A stretch of 64,000 nt of DNA from Rhopalosiphum padi (GCF_020882245.1 NC_083597.1:88452152-88516151), one strand, 5' to 3'. Positions 51,705 to 64,000 are shown, numbered from the stretch's first letter. Notes: generated by a model not told the origin, from the letters alone. Numbers and translations are program-made.

Positions 51705-53855
51705 TTAATGTGAATTTAGTTCAGCGTGAAATCTTTTGTAATAGGTACGTGTTTACCGTACAGAAAGGAAGACGGCAACTGAGAGGTTAGGTTATATAAA
51801 GCGAGGAATTCATGCGCGTTCGATTGTGGTATACATGGACCAATCTGATTTTAATCGTTTTCCACCCTTGCCACTACATGGTATTCGAGTATAATAGTTC
51901 GCAATATAAGAATATAAAAATCTGCAAGTAATATTGTACTCAGACAATATAACGGTAGCGTTCGTATGATATATGACGACAATAGTATAGTAATAATGAA
52001 GGCAATATTTACAATGTTACCCAATGTTCAAAAAACCACAATAATAATATCCTATTAGAGTAATAATAGATAACAGAATTATTTCCGGAAAATCGTACTC
52101 AGTGGCGACATTTAATAATACCTAGTACCTTTATACTATTATTTGTACAAAAATTTATCATATTTTTTTTTTACAATATTATATGTATAGTTAATGAATA
52201 CAGATATTATGTAACGACCAGACACAAGCGTTGTTCTAAAATACATATTATATAGTAGCCACTCATAGCCTCGATCATGATCATGATTTGAACAGAGATG
52301 AAGTCGTAGTTTTAAACCACTCCTATTTGACTAGAAATATTTTTCACATCAGCTTAAATCAAACATATTTGAGTTTTAGCCGAAACGCTGACATTTTACT
52401 TACATCGCTTTTAATTTGTTACTATAACAATTGATTTATAACACAAGTCATATTATGACAAGGTGTTAAGTATACGTACAGTATTTTAGAATAATATATG
52501 ATTTAATCAAGAAACAGATATGATATATACTTACGTACATATAAATAATTTTGAATGTATAACAAATAATTGTGATTTATTAATTAGCAAATATATAATT
52601 CAAAATATTGTTTTATATGGTATATAATACCTACAACGAATAAACTGAAAACTCTTTTGTAATTCATAATTTTAAATATTACACCTAAATTATAGTAGAA
52701 TCTATAGCCTTTTGATGAAGGTGAAAAACAACAGAATCGATAACACATTTCTTAAAAGAGTTAAATTTTGATAATATGATTCATTTTGAAAGCACAATTT
52801 TTATGCACTCTTTAGAACAACACATTTCGCAAAAACAATAAATACTATAACACAAATAAGCAACAGGTAAAATTATATTTCTATAAAATTAATTAATAGC
52901 GATTGCTGATTATTACGATATTAAACTTTTAGATATTAGACAAATTAATCAATAAATAAGCATGACAATGCATGAACATTTTTCGAACACAAACCTGCAT
53001 AACCGTTACCATCTGTATGTGTCTACCATGTCCCCTTTTTCTCAGTCAAACGTCACCGGACTACCACTAAATTCGTTAACTCATCGCGTATATATTTACT
53101 ACAAGTTGATCCTGTACAGTGGCGACTATGATAAATTAAATGTCCATGGATTTACACCTTATTAAACTCTTTGAAATGTAAGCAGCTCACATTTTGAACA
53201 CAGTTATTTGGGTTGTTTCGGTCAAGTTTAAAATACATGTCTAAAATCATATCCATTCATTATTACTATTTAATTATGATTTTTGAGTTCAATTGAAAAC
53301 TGTGTATTTCCATAAGAGTTATCCATTCCATATACCTTTGACTTTATATAGTAGACAAAATTATTAATTATAAATATATAACTTATCATGCACGGCGGCG
53401 TCGCTCGTGACAAATTACATAATACCAGTAGATTTATCCCGTCTTAAAATCCGTTAAAATTAACTATACAAATGATAATCTTAACACATCGGTTCGGACG
53501 GTTTTGACCAAATGTATTATAATACAATTATACCAAATATTTTATTTTTCTAGATAAAATCACCACCCTATACGAACAAAAAATATTGATTTTTAATCAG
53601 CCAAACGCGTAATGGCTGTCCGAGCCTCTCTTCAAAATGCAAAATTCAAAAAAAAAAAAAAATGCCTCGAGGTACACATCCTCCCGTGTAGGATTCCCCT
53701 ACGTGCCAAGTTCCGGAAGCACAAGTGCAATATATTTGGCCGTTGACAAACACACACACACACACACTTATCAGCTCTTATTAATATAAATAATAGATGG
53801 ACGGTTTACATAATACACAATATACAGCGGTGCACTGGATATACCACAATATTAG
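51705..53855. other. AT-rich DNA, nothing firmly recognised
   Basis: A 67-codon plus-strand frame at 52962-53165 is unrecognised. 53660-53730 (GTGTAGGATTCCCCTACGTG) resembles the stretch at 20060 and may be a shared repeat. Confidence 0.45.
53750..53767. repeat. (CA)n microsatellite
   Basis: Nine CA units. Confidence 0.8.
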
Positions 53856-54003
53856 TTACATTTGACACGCGCACATGTACACGAACACACACACTGCGCC
53901 AAATATATTATTATATTATATTACACGGTTACAGCGACGACGACTACGACGACGACCGATGGCCGTTATTATTAAACAGACAAAATATATTATTCGCGTC
54001 ATA

Positions 54004-54008
<5 letters not shown>

Positions 54009-54054
<46 letters not shown>
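54009..54054. repeat. (TG)23 microsatellite
   Basis: Twenty-three TG units in a CpG-rich island; the TH and VC peptides read from it are artefacts. Confidence 0.9.
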
Positions 54055-54058
<4 letters not shown>

Positions 54059-54318
54059 AAATCGGACGATCCGTTTGATTAAAACGTTGGGCGCCGCTAT
54101 CGTTTCCGGCGTCGGGTGAATAATAACGACACACACTCGCAGCGCGCACTGTGTACAGCATTGCGGCCGAACGCGGAGTAGGCGTGTTCGCGCGCTTGTC
54201 CGGGGTCTGGGTGGGAAAGATTTATCGCGTCGGCCCCGGACACCACCCTCCCGCGCGTTTTGGTCCAAAACCACTGCCGCCGCCGGTCGGGTTTCGCTTC
54301 AAAAACCGTTCGACTTAC

Positions 54319-54430
54319 CTGTCGTATTTTGGCAAAAACAACACCCGCGCACATAAATCATCGGCAGCGGCGGCGGCGGTGGCGGCCGGTCGTTATGATA
54401 TTATTATATTATTAGCCGCAAATCCGTGAC
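54319..54430 (-). promoter_or_regulatory. Candidate first exon and promoter region, minus strand
   Basis: In a CpG-rich island, the minus strand reads ACGACAG|GTAAGTCG, a perfect CAG|GTAAGT donor at 54318. Upstream are a GCC/CGG-repeat stretch and a short open frame ATG TGC GCG GGT ... CGA CAG that would encode MCAGVVFAKIRQ up to the donor. An ATG ten bases further upstream opens another frame. Either the exon is a 5' UTR or it codes a very short N-terminus. No partner exon is assigned. Confidence 0.35.
54361..54389. repeat. (GGC)n-rich stretch
   Basis: CGGCAGCGGCGGCGGCGGTG followed by GCGGCCGG, a GC-rich triplet tract just upstream (minus strand) of the donor at 54318; such tracts are common in 5' UTRs. 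Confidence 0.7.
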
Positions 54431-54478
54431 TGCGAATATTTACTGAAAAAAAATGCACCTATATATTATGCATATATT

Positions 54479-54480
<2 letters not shown>

Positions 54481-54525
<45 letters not shown>
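54481..54525. repeat. (TG)22 microsatellite
   Basis: Twenty-two TG units, the second long TG tract within 500 bases. Confidence 0.9.
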
Positions 54526-54529
<4 letters not shown>

Positions 54530-54530
<1 letters not shown>

Positions 54531-57500
54531 CCTCCTTCAATACACCTTTACGGGGAAAAAGGTAATTTTGAAAAAAAAAAAAAAAAAAACCGAAATTAAT
54601 AAAAAAAAATACCGTGTACGATTAATTTTGGTAATAATTTGTATTACGATAATATTATTATACTGTATGGGGTAACCATTTGGACGTCGATATACGGATT
54701 TATTCACCATAAATTTCAATTTTTTTTTCTTTCTTTACACAATGCATATCGTTCATTGATTACGTTACGCTTACACTGACTAATCGACGGCGTGTATTAG
54801 CATATCGTTATAAAATTCCGTTGACCCGAATTAAAAGACAATTTGTAAAAAGTGCAACGCAAAATTATATGATATTGTAAGCTATTCGAATAAATATTGT
54901 GTTTAATGATACGATGGTTTTCCTTCGACTGTTTACAATGATATTTTATTATTTTATTAATCGATTATAGTACAGCATAATAATATTATATACTATTTTA
55001 TTGTACACCTGGGACATAGCAAATACGCATATTTACGATTAATAAAATGCACATTATATTTTTTATAATATTTGTTCGTATTTATAAATCCTTGAAACGC
55101 GCGTCTATTGTCCAAACAATGATAATATAGTGTGTTAATTAAAGACTAGTCCAAAGAACACGGGAATTATTAATCTCTATTCTTTTATTTTTATTATTTA
55201 TCTCTTCTCGCGGAACTCGCTATTTCTGTAGACGTATAGAATCTTTACTTATCTAGTAACTAAAACAATGTACACTTATAATATTCTTCATTATTTTCAA
55301 ATTAATGTTTGTTGATTACTAAAAGAAAATAATTATTATTAAACAAGTTATTTACAAAATTATATTTATACGTATAACATATTATTATGGTTTATAAAAT
55401 ACTAATTATAATAATTATATAATTTATTAATTTTCTGTAGACTCGTAGTCTGTTTATATGAATTAACAAATTACCCAGCTATACAGAGTATAATAGGGTT
55501 TGGCAGTTATTTGACTAAAAACCCGATGACATTGATTTGTATATGATTTTTTCATACATTTTATTGATACTTTTATAATATCACTATTGATCACCATCGG
55601 AAATGTATAAATATATCATCAATATTTACGTTTAAATCAATAAAAATTAAGAACACACTTAAATTACCAAAAAATATCCGAGATTACGAACAATTTTGTA
55701 ATAAAAAAAAAAAAAATCATATTTAAGTTTGGATTAATGTAATAAGGATTTTTACTTTTTAGCTTACTTTTGGGGAATAATTTATCTTATATAATAATAT
55801 GTCACTATTTTTTTTTAAATTCATTATATAATCAGATAACAATAGTTAGTATCTATAAATCATTAGTATTAGTGACAAAGTATAATGTAATAGGTGTAAT
55901 AATATTATAAGTTGCAAATTAATTTATTACCGTTTACAAAATATATTTTATATTATTATTGTATGCGTAATATGTAATATTGTATGATTGTGTATGTATC
56001 AAAAATAATATATTAAAAATTAAAAATTATATTTTTTAACACACTGAACAAGTCGTGTCCATGAATAAATGTATTTATTGTAGTATTTAAAGGTAACACG
56101 GCGATCTGTATAGGCAAAATAGCACCATTTATACATAGTTGTTTCATATTGTTTGTCAAATGCAGAAGAAGTACTTATTCTTAAAACAATTATTTTATAA
56201 TTTAAAAATTAATTTTGTGAGTTAATATTATAATATTTCACTTTTTATAGATAGGTGGCATAGCGATATTAATGAGAATTATTAAATATATTTGATTTTT
56301 GAGAATATTTACTGTGATCGCCTACAGAATGTTGAAAATCGTCATATTTTAAATAGGTTTAAATACAAAAGTTTATTAATTTATACTTCTCGTTATTTAA
56401 ACAAATATAAAAAGAATATATAAAATTATTTATAAGCTGAATACAAAGAAATTGCGGGAATTGAATGATATAATTTAATGGTCATAAACTCATAAATTAA
56501 TAGCTTATTAACAAAATTGTATAATACAATATTACAAGCTGTATTGATCGCCCCCCCCACCCGACGGATTTATTACTTTCCCACGGAAATTAAATCAAAT
56601 TAATTTTTCTTTTATATACTTTCAAATCAATAGTTTGTGGCATTTAATTTTATTTAGAAAGTTAAAGTGTCATTGAGTAAATCTGGCAAATTCAAACAAA
56701 TAAAGAACTTAAAAAAATATATATTATATAAATAGGTTAATATAATAAACATAGACGCATCGAAAGCATTATACAGTTATATTATTTATTACTATATGTT
56801 CTGATCAAATATTGGCTTATAAATAATAAAATTTAAATCAAATAAATGCGATATGATGTAAATGGTTTATTCTTATCTTGTATTTTGAAAAATATTTCAT
56901 TGTAAATAGGACATCATCCTATTTAAACTTTTAATTTGGTTTAAACATACACAAACGTTCTTCTAAAAAAAAAAAAATTAATAGAAGTACTGATACAGTC
57001 ATACCTATAGTAGATCGTATTTTTTTAATTTTAATAGGATTGTACTAATATTATATGATTATAGTTATAGTAAAAGTTATTCCTTAAACGTATTGCCCTC
57101 TTTGATTTGTTGGTCCTGTGAAGCTAGTTCGTCACAAGGTATTAATTTATCACAGAATTTATTATATATTATATAAATTAATAAATTGTATACTCATCGT
57201 ACATCTCAAAAGAAGATTGAATTCGTTTTAAATCAATTTTAGTATTGGCATAACCACGTGTGATACACGGTATGCAATTTTTAATTTAGCAAACGTGTAT
57301 ACATATATGAGTACACAATCATATTTTACTGGTATAGATAAATTATATGATTTCTGAACGTAATAATTTCGGACGAAAAAAAAAACGTAAGACGTCGTGT
57401 TATGAACAAATTACCGCCCCGATAAGTAGCGTACACCCATAAATCATAATATATATATGAGCTTACAAAATTAAGGGTAAATATTACCCAACACCGGTAA

Positions 57501-58740
57501 CTGTGGTAAATAGAATAACTGCCAATATTCTATATTTCTATAACTGTTGTTATATATTATACGACATAATACTATATGCGACAATAGAAATCTGATCAAT
57601 TAAATTATTATATTACTCACGGTCGATAGTCATTCTATAATAATTATTATATGTATTTCAATATATTTAATTACAATTTATAAATCATTGTATATTAAAG
57701 TATTTTAACTGTCAGTTTTCTGTGACATTAACGATTAATATATATATATATATATATATCGATATCGATATAGATTTCGCATTACAGCATATTATTATTT
57801 TTCACGTCTGACTAAACTCTTCGAAATATCCTATTATAATAATAATACATAATATCGTAGTAATAAATTGATCTTTTATACTGCCATCATACTTACATTT
57901 AAAGAAAGAACAAAAAGCATCACTGTTTATTTATTTTGAACATAACAATTCGCGTGATAGATTTATGTCCACTGTCACATAATATATACTACAAGAATTA
58001 TATTATCAACAGTATGTTTTCCTACTATATAAAAAACACTTTAAAATACATAGTAATAATAATAATAATCCTTTACTGAAATATACGTAGACAATGATAT
58101 AAGAACAACGGTCTTATCGTTCAGTTGTAAAACGATTTCATTTCGTGCAAATGTAAGACGTTTTATAATATAATAGATGCATATATTTACATTTGTTGAA
58201 CATAAAGTTCAAAGGACAACAATAATAATGTATTGAAAAGAACGGCATTTGCTGGTCCAGAAGCGCTTTGTGTGTCGTCATCTTACAATGTAGTACGCGT
58301 TTAGAGATTTGTTACGCCAGAGAGTATTTTTTACATGTATATACTATATTATAATATAATATTTACATACCATTACACTGTACTTGAAAATTAATAAATA
58401 AAGTAATAAAACAATTTGACACTCTGGAGGGAATTAAATAAACACACCTATTGTTCTAGTATAATTATTATACACGATCCACTTTCAACGGATAATGTTG
58501 AATTGAATGCGCGACAATGGGATAGTGTACAATATATTTTTTAGTAAAAAAAAAAAATTATTTTCGAATTGGTTTTATTTAATTATTACGAAAGTATATT
58601 TAACTATATTATAATGATGCTATGAAAATGTACAAAAAGTGAAAGAGGCAGTAATATTTTAGTCTATGGCCGTTACATGTATCACGCTAATAGGAAAGTC
58701 ACTTTAAAATATTTTCAGTATTATTTTGTTTATACTCATG
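54530..58740. other. AT-rich DNA, nothing recognised
   Basis: A-runs, an (AT)n tract with TATCGATATCGATA near 57760, and no frames of note. Confidence 0.6.
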
Positions 58741-59711
58741 TAAATAAATTTTATTTAATACAGATATATAAAATCTGTCCCCTAAGTAACAATAAGAATA
58801 TATTGTGATAACATAATTATTTTTACACGAGTAGCATGATAGAAAGAGTCACCCAGCGGTATCACAACCCTAACTTGTTATAATTATTATTTTTTTAATT
58901 AAAATTTTAAGACATTAAATATTAAGTAAGTCACAAGACCAGTTCCTTTTGAGCCTTTTTAAGAGTTTTTCAGGAATTATGAGATTAGTAAGGTTCATAT
59001 TGTGAGGGGTTGATATGAGGTGGTAGACTAGAGTGGAATTTCGTGTAAAAGGTTACTGCTTCTTCGTGGATGACTTTGATTTTTAGATTGATATGTAATG
59101 TTAGGCTTTATATAATATAATATTAGGATATGGTGATTTTATGTAGGATATTATTTTTAATCATTTTAATTTTTTAAGTGTTTAGTGTTTTAGTGTTACC
59201 TTAGAGCTGGAGATAACAATTGCATATTAGCTTAAACAATAACTTATATATTAGAAGTTTTGTATTTAATTTAGTGTGTTTCTTGTCGATCATTAGAATT
59301 TAAAGCTAGCGAAAGCTTGCATTTATGGTACATCTTTTGGTTTTAATGTGTCGTGACCAAGTGAGAAGGTGGATAATAATTAGACCTAAGTATAATTTAG
59401 CCGATTGAGATGTAGATATTTGAATATCATCTTGAAACTCCACAGGGAAGGGAAGAATGTGAGTAGTGTAGTAATTTGGATTGGTCGACTTTGAAAAGCC
59501 AATTTTTATACCAAGTAGCCACGAGATCAAGGTGTTTTTGGAGATTAAGAGAGGCAGTGAGCGAATCCTTATGAATATAAATAATAGCCTTGTCGTTTGC
59601 AAACTCAGCAACTGTTGTGTTTCGAGAGGTGGGTTGATCAGCAGTGTAGATATTGTATAGTATGGGAGAGAGGACTAATATTTTCAAAGTTGAAGCTAAA
59701 ATAATGGTCAA
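58741..59711 (-). pseudogene. Jockey-type non-LTR retrotransposon fragment, RT domain to 3' end
   Basis: Read on the minus strand. It opens with LVLSPILYNIYTADQP, an RT motif, and continues with EFANDKAIIYIHKD, which is the FADD catalytic box with the first Asp changed to Asn. TWYKNWLFKVDQSK follows, then a frameshift near 59470. The next frame has SAKLYLGL, LLTWSRHIKTKR and, after further breaks, LLIYKLLFKL and IKVIHEEAVTFYTKFHSSL near 59070-59000. A 3' UTR-like part runs to about 58741. The remains of the same motifs seen in the other jockey fragment suggest related families. There is no 5' half, and the enzyme is inactive by both the box change and the frameshifts. Confidence 0.82.
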
Positions 59712-59714
59712 TGA

Positions 59715-61165
59715 GATAAAAGAAAAGGCACAGATAACAGAAAGAAAGAAATTACACGTAAATCAATACACACAATTCTCGGAACAGTAGTTCAAGTATT
59801 TTTAATTTACAAACTAAAAATAACTTTTATTACTATTAAAATTAAAAGTTTTCATCCTTCTTATTAAAGAATATAATTCTTAAGACATTCAATTCCTAAT
59901 TAGCTCAACCACGAACAAACACTTCAATGTAGGAATAGCATAACTGCTTTATGTTTATTTTAAATTTGCTGAAAATCAATTCATCTGTCTTAATTAAAAT
60001 GTTTTAATACTAAACAAAAACAAAAGCTTGTCGTTTGGTTAAAAATTAAATGATTAGTCACAAAACAATATTAATCATTGAAATAAGCTTACAATAATTA
60101 AGTTAAAATCTTAAAAAAAATAAGTGGGTATTAAGTAGATTATTTATAAATAATTGCACATAATCTTTAATTATAAATTAAATATTATCATGTTTTTTTT
60201 TTCAAAACTTATTTTTAAGTTTTTTTATATTAATTATGTATTGACTACTTATTAATGGTTTACTACATTTGTTTCTAAAAATAACGTTTTATACATTTCT
60301 TCATTAATTTATTATATTGTTATGATTTAGTCGCATATAAATATATGCTCCATCAATAAATAATCTTTCATAGAACTTTTTATACTATAGATTGACTAAT
60401 ATACATAAATATTGATTTATTACAAATACCACAACTTTTAACGCTCTAAAATTCCAGTAATTTGAAATATAACGACGTATAAACCGAATAACAAATTGAG
60501 TTCTTGCATTTAAGTGCGTATAAAATATTTAGTCCATTAAAAAGAATATTATATTTTGTCAATTTTTTCCAGTTTTAACATATTTTTCTGTATCATAATA
60601 ATAATAATAATGAAACAATTTCGGGGTCATTGTCCGTGTATAAACAACATAATATTTTTATCGTTTGAATATTTAACTACATTATAATATAACTCTATAG
60701 AACATCACTACAGCCGTACTCTATATTGTTGGTTTTTAATTTAATAATATTATTACCGTCATCGTCAACACAACAAATTAATAGCATGTCTGATCAAAGG
60801 CGAGTTAATTTGTGAAGGTAGCCTACTCGATTTTTTTTTTTTTTTGCGTCCTTTAGAACAGTAAATAATATAAATTCAAGTGAAAATGCTCGTACGAACT
60901 CCCATTGGAGGTTTGATAAACTAAAATAAAATTCTATGAAAATAGAACCGACGTATCTATATAGTAGTCATGTTTATTTGCGTGTAGAAATGAAATACGT
61001 ATAATGGACGTTATTCTGCAGAATTCTAACCGACGAACTACGGAAAACAGAAAACCATATTATTATATTCTTAAAAATACACTCACACAAGCACAAAATA
61101 CACGTGGGGATAAAAAAAAAAAACATTCCTACGTTAGGTTTATTACGATTAGAAAGATTTATTAG
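59715..61165. other. AT-rich DNA, nothing recognised
   Basis: A 103-codon minus-strand frame (61285-60974) starts at its right edge and is unrecognised. Confidence 0.55.
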
Positions 61166-61169
61166 GTAT

Positions 61170-61953
61170 ACACAATACATGCAATTATAAAAACGTTCAC
61201 GACGAAAAACAACCGGAACTCGTATACCTATTTTACTGGAATTCCGCCGAGCAGTAAGCCAAGTGGCCAAACAATTCTTTACCACTTCGCCGTATTATTA
61301 TTGTTATTATCATCATAAGCTCTTTTCAAAACGTCGAAAAGTTTCCCATATTTTAATAAAACGCGAAAGTATTATTATATTTTACCGCTGTACACTTATG
61401 TTATACTATGTTCATACAACACACGTCCAACTACAATATTACGTTTAGTATACGATAACGGAACAAGCAACAAGTCACGCGATAATAATTCATAACATAA
61501 CGTGTCATTATGCATCGTACTATTTAAATACGTACACATTTAAGTCCACAATTTTTATAATAAATGATTGCAATAATTGCAGTGATAACATAACACGAGA
61601 TTCGATCGGGTCGAAAATAATTTCAATTCGAGATCACCTCGGGATCACTAAGACGCCAAATCAGAGGTCACTGGAAAATAAATACGACCACGGGAACTAC
61701 ATAAAATCGCAATAGGTACATAGGTATATAGGCTATATACTATATAGTTATCGTTCGTACCAGGATCGACTTACGTCTGCACCTCGTGACTTTGATACTT
61801 TGGCCATAATATACTTTCCATAACTTATTTCGATAACTATATTATATGGTATAATTCAATTCCGAGAGAAACTGGCCAGACTCGGTAAGGTCACGTGACG
61901 GAATTGGAAACGATCGATGAGACGATTTCCGAGAAGGAATCGCCTATACGAGA

Positions 61954-61992
<39 letters not shown>

Positions 61993-62300
61993 GACATACG
62001 ACATATTATTCTATATTATATGTATATATTTATAAAACGACCGGAAACAATAGGTTCGTGACCAGATTTTTCCACGTGACCTGTGCATTTGGGAGACCGA
62101 ATTGCCGAATCACAAGTACTCGACTGCGTTACAAACCACATCAAGATATATATAAATATACCGTACTACGTATTAAAATATATGATAATGTCATGTTACA
62201 TAATTATATACCGTAAATTGTACAGTTTATTGTGATGCACACGTGTTGTCGGAATTTCAAATCGATTATTAGTGTGTACATCAAAGACTCGCGCTGCTCC
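61170..62300. other. CpG-rich stretch upstream of the signal-peptide exon
   Basis: CG content rises here. A donor-like CTCG|GTAAGG sits at 61885 (+), 1.4 kb before the acceptor at 63287, so a 5' UTR exon could end at 61884. Open frames here are short and unrecognised. Confidence 0.4.
61957..61991. repeat. (AT)n microsatellite
   Basis: Seventeen AT units in a CpG-rich stretch. Confidence 0.85.
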
Positions 62301-62551
62301 AGTGCGTTATCTATTTACCTTAGTCATATATTTATATATAATACTGATATGCCATAACACACGCAGTGATTGTTTCCTAATTAGTTGATTGCATGTTTTG
62401 TAGTACGTGTACATTAACGCACTACAGCCACGCAACGAGTAATAATAATAATAATAATTTAAAAAAAACAGTGGGCAAGTGGGTATGGCTTTGCTGTATA
62501 GTAGAGGTGGAAGGTCACTATAATTATAGATGTATTAAATTTGAAATATTC

Positions 62552-63092
62552 GATTCTGAACAGAGATGATAGGATATAAAATATTATTACCAATATACAT
62601 TTAATAGTAAATATAAATTTTAAAGTTTTTTTGGAAAGCTACCTTTTTTTATCGGCATTTCAAGAAAAATTGTTTAGAAAAATCTAAAATTTCAATGGTC
62701 TATAAATAGTTTAAAGAAATTCTAAATATTTTGAAAATTTAATCGTAAATAGATAACGCTAATTTCAACATTTTTTGAAAGTTGAAATATTTACAATGAT
62801 TCGTTTTTGATTTACAGCAAAATAAAAAAGTCGTTTTTGTCAAAAACCAATACGTAAAAATTCCCGTTTTCCCGTTACTTTTTCAGCATTTTTTCTGATG
62901 CTTTTGAAAACTACTACTAATTTTTTTACTTTTGATCCCCAAAGTACCAACTAGATTCAATTTTCTTTTCAATTAGGGGCTGAAGTAAAAAATCAATGCA
63001 TTATTACTACTCAAAAACATGATGACAGACACAAAAATAAAAAAAACACACATCATTGTAAAATCAATACATTCATCACTTCATTTAGAATC
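62552..63092. repeat. Inverted-repeat-ended dispersed repeat, longest copy
   Basis: The left end reads GATTCTGAACAGAGATGA and the right end, on the minus strand, GATTCTAAATGAAGTGATG. The shared consensus over all copies here is near GATTCTGAGCGGAGTGATG. The right end continues inward into TGTATTGATTTTACAATG. The interior is AT-rich and non-coding, with a block CCAACTAGATTCAATTTTC that recurs in the copy near 33.4 kb. The structure suggests a non-autonomous DNA element. It lies about 200 bases upstream of the signal-peptide exon, inside the inferred intron. Confidence 0.6.
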
Positions 63093-63375
63093 TAAAAAAA
63101 ACCCAATAGTTATTGAAGTAATAAACAGCCTATACAAAATAAAATTATGTTTAACGTTTCAAAACCAACGAGTACTTACCTATTAGTATTCGTATTATTT
63201 TGTGCCATATCATATCTATGTTTCTGATTTGGTTAGTCGATATAATAATATGGCAATAAAGTAATTTGGATTTTTATGTCGTTTCAGATCTCCGACAAAG
63301 TTCTGTAACGTGGAACATCTGCAGTGCGCATAAATGTGAGCCTTAATTACGGAAACTGGTCCAATCTTCGGAGAC

Positions 63376-63466
63376 ATGCGGCCGTACACCTACGCAGTCG
63401 CAGTGGGCTCGTGGAGCTCAAGGACCTTGTTGCTGGTCGTCGCAGTAGTGGTCGTCAGCAGTTCTG
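63376..63466 (+). CDS. Signal-peptide exon of a secreted or membrane protein (partial)
   Basis: The exon appears to run from 63288 (after a TTTTTATGTCGTTTCAG acceptor) to 63466 (before the donor GTAAGA). It holds 88 bases of 5' UTR and then 30 codons plus one base, so the next intron is phase 1. The peptide begins MRPYTYAVAVGSWSS, has one Arg, and then a hydrophobic core LLLVVAVVVV followed by SSS, a classic cleavable signal peptide. Phase-1 introns just after a signal peptide are common in immunoglobulin-domain and receptor genes, but the mature protein lies beyond the window, so its class cannot be named. Upstream non-coding exons must exist; the CpG-rich DNA at 61.2-62.3 kb, with a GTAAGG donor at 61885, is the nearest candidate. 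The higher GC of the exon and its good splice sites make it credible. Confidence 0.72.
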
Positions 63467-64000
63467 GTAAGACCACGATAATAAATAATTTAATAACGGT
63501 TATTAATATTGTCCACATTCTGTGTATTATAACAACAATTGTTCAAAACAAACACTGTTTGGCCTGAGAGTGTGTAATAATAATTAACACAACGCATTTT
63601 AATAATGCAGAGTAATTCTGCCATCAGTGAACGCAATAATTAACTGGTTAACTTTTATTAAAAAAAAAATAAATAATACAAACAAGTAGATTAAATTTGT
63701 AAAGAGTTATAACGTACAACTTTGCGCGTTATCTTAATTTTTATTATGCATGTAGTTATGTTGTATCATTATTTATTTTTCGTTCTGACGATCATAAATC
63801 ATTTTAACATTATATTTCAAAGAACAAAGTTATTATAGTTATTTATTGGTGTATAGAAAATAATATTAAACAATTAGTTTTAAATTTTAGACGGACGTAG
63901 TTGTACACCACAAACACATTTATCGAAATTAAAACTGACTGCGTTAAAAGGCTTAAACATTATTATTATTATACGAGACAATTGGTTAAACTTTGATATT
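63467..64000 (+). other. Start of the intron after the signal-peptide exon
   Basis: AT-rich from the GTAAGA donor to the end of the window. No further exon seen. Confidence 0.6.

Larger units (their letters stand above)
53860..54450. other. CpG-rich island, possible promoter
   Basis: Short, very GC-rich for this window, with GACGACGAC and GCGGCGG repeats and two TG tracts at or near its edges. It includes the minus-strand donor at 54318. Confidence 0.5.

Noticed and set aside
53916..54274. Frames with long TH or VC runs
   Set aside because: They are translations of the (TG)n microsatellite.
1..64000. tRNA, rRNA, CRISPR arrays and bacterial operons
   Set aside because: No cloverleaf with A/B boxes, no rRNA stretches, no regularly spaced repeats and no dense gene arrays were seen by eye; a covariance-model scan could still find a missed tRNA.

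Overview
The window looks like nuclear DNA from an insect, most likely an aphid. It is very AT-rich, with many A/T runs, (AT)n, (TG)n and (AAT)n tracts, and sharply bounded CpG-rich islands. It carries one clear arthropod chemosensory-protein gene, decayed jockey-type retrotransposon fragments, mariner/Tc1-like and hAT-like remnants, and a dispersed inverted-repeat family ending near GATTCTGAGCGGAG. The aphid assignment is an inference from these features and was not tested by a search.

Gene content is sparse. The only complete gene I can reconstruct is a two-exon chemosensory protein (CSP/OS-D) on the minus strand, with exon 1 at 29701-29434 and exon 2 at 25472-25285. Its 3.96-kb intron has GT-AG ends and lies in phase 1, and the spliced product is 151 residues with the pattern C-x6-C-x18-C-x2-C. 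It has a TATA box upstream and an AATAAA just after the stop. At the right edge, an exon at 63288-63466 (+) encodes a start codon and signal peptide of a secreted or membrane protein whose remainder lies beyond the window.

Layout: 1-9.2 kb is mostly AT-rich non-coding DNA with weak ORFs; 9.3-10.3 kb is a small CpG-rich patch; 10.3-17 kb is AT-rich with two GC-richer islets; 17.1-19.3 kb is a CpG island; 19.3-25.2 kb is AT-rich with repeat fragments; 25.3-29.8 kb is the CSP gene; 30-37 kb is AT-rich with a jockey fragment and one inverted-repeat copy; 37.1-41.8 kb is the largest CpG-rich block, with a candidate minus-strand first exon, a hAT-like MITE and a mariner-like remnant; 41.8-49.8 kb is AT-rich; 49.8-51.7 and 53.9-54.45 kb are CpG-rich, the second with a strong minus-strand splice donor; 54.5-61 kb is AT-rich with a second jockey fragment; 61.2-62.3 kb is CpG-rich; 62.55-63.1 kb is a full-length-looking inverted-repeat element; then comes the signal-peptide exon.

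The genes do not form a recognisable pathway. The most useful reading is that the AT-rich stretches are long introns or intergenic DNA of large genes, and that several CpG islands mark promoters or first exons. I saw no tRNA, rRNA or CRISPR and no convincing new multi-gene system. The more speculative exon candidates are marked with low confidence.
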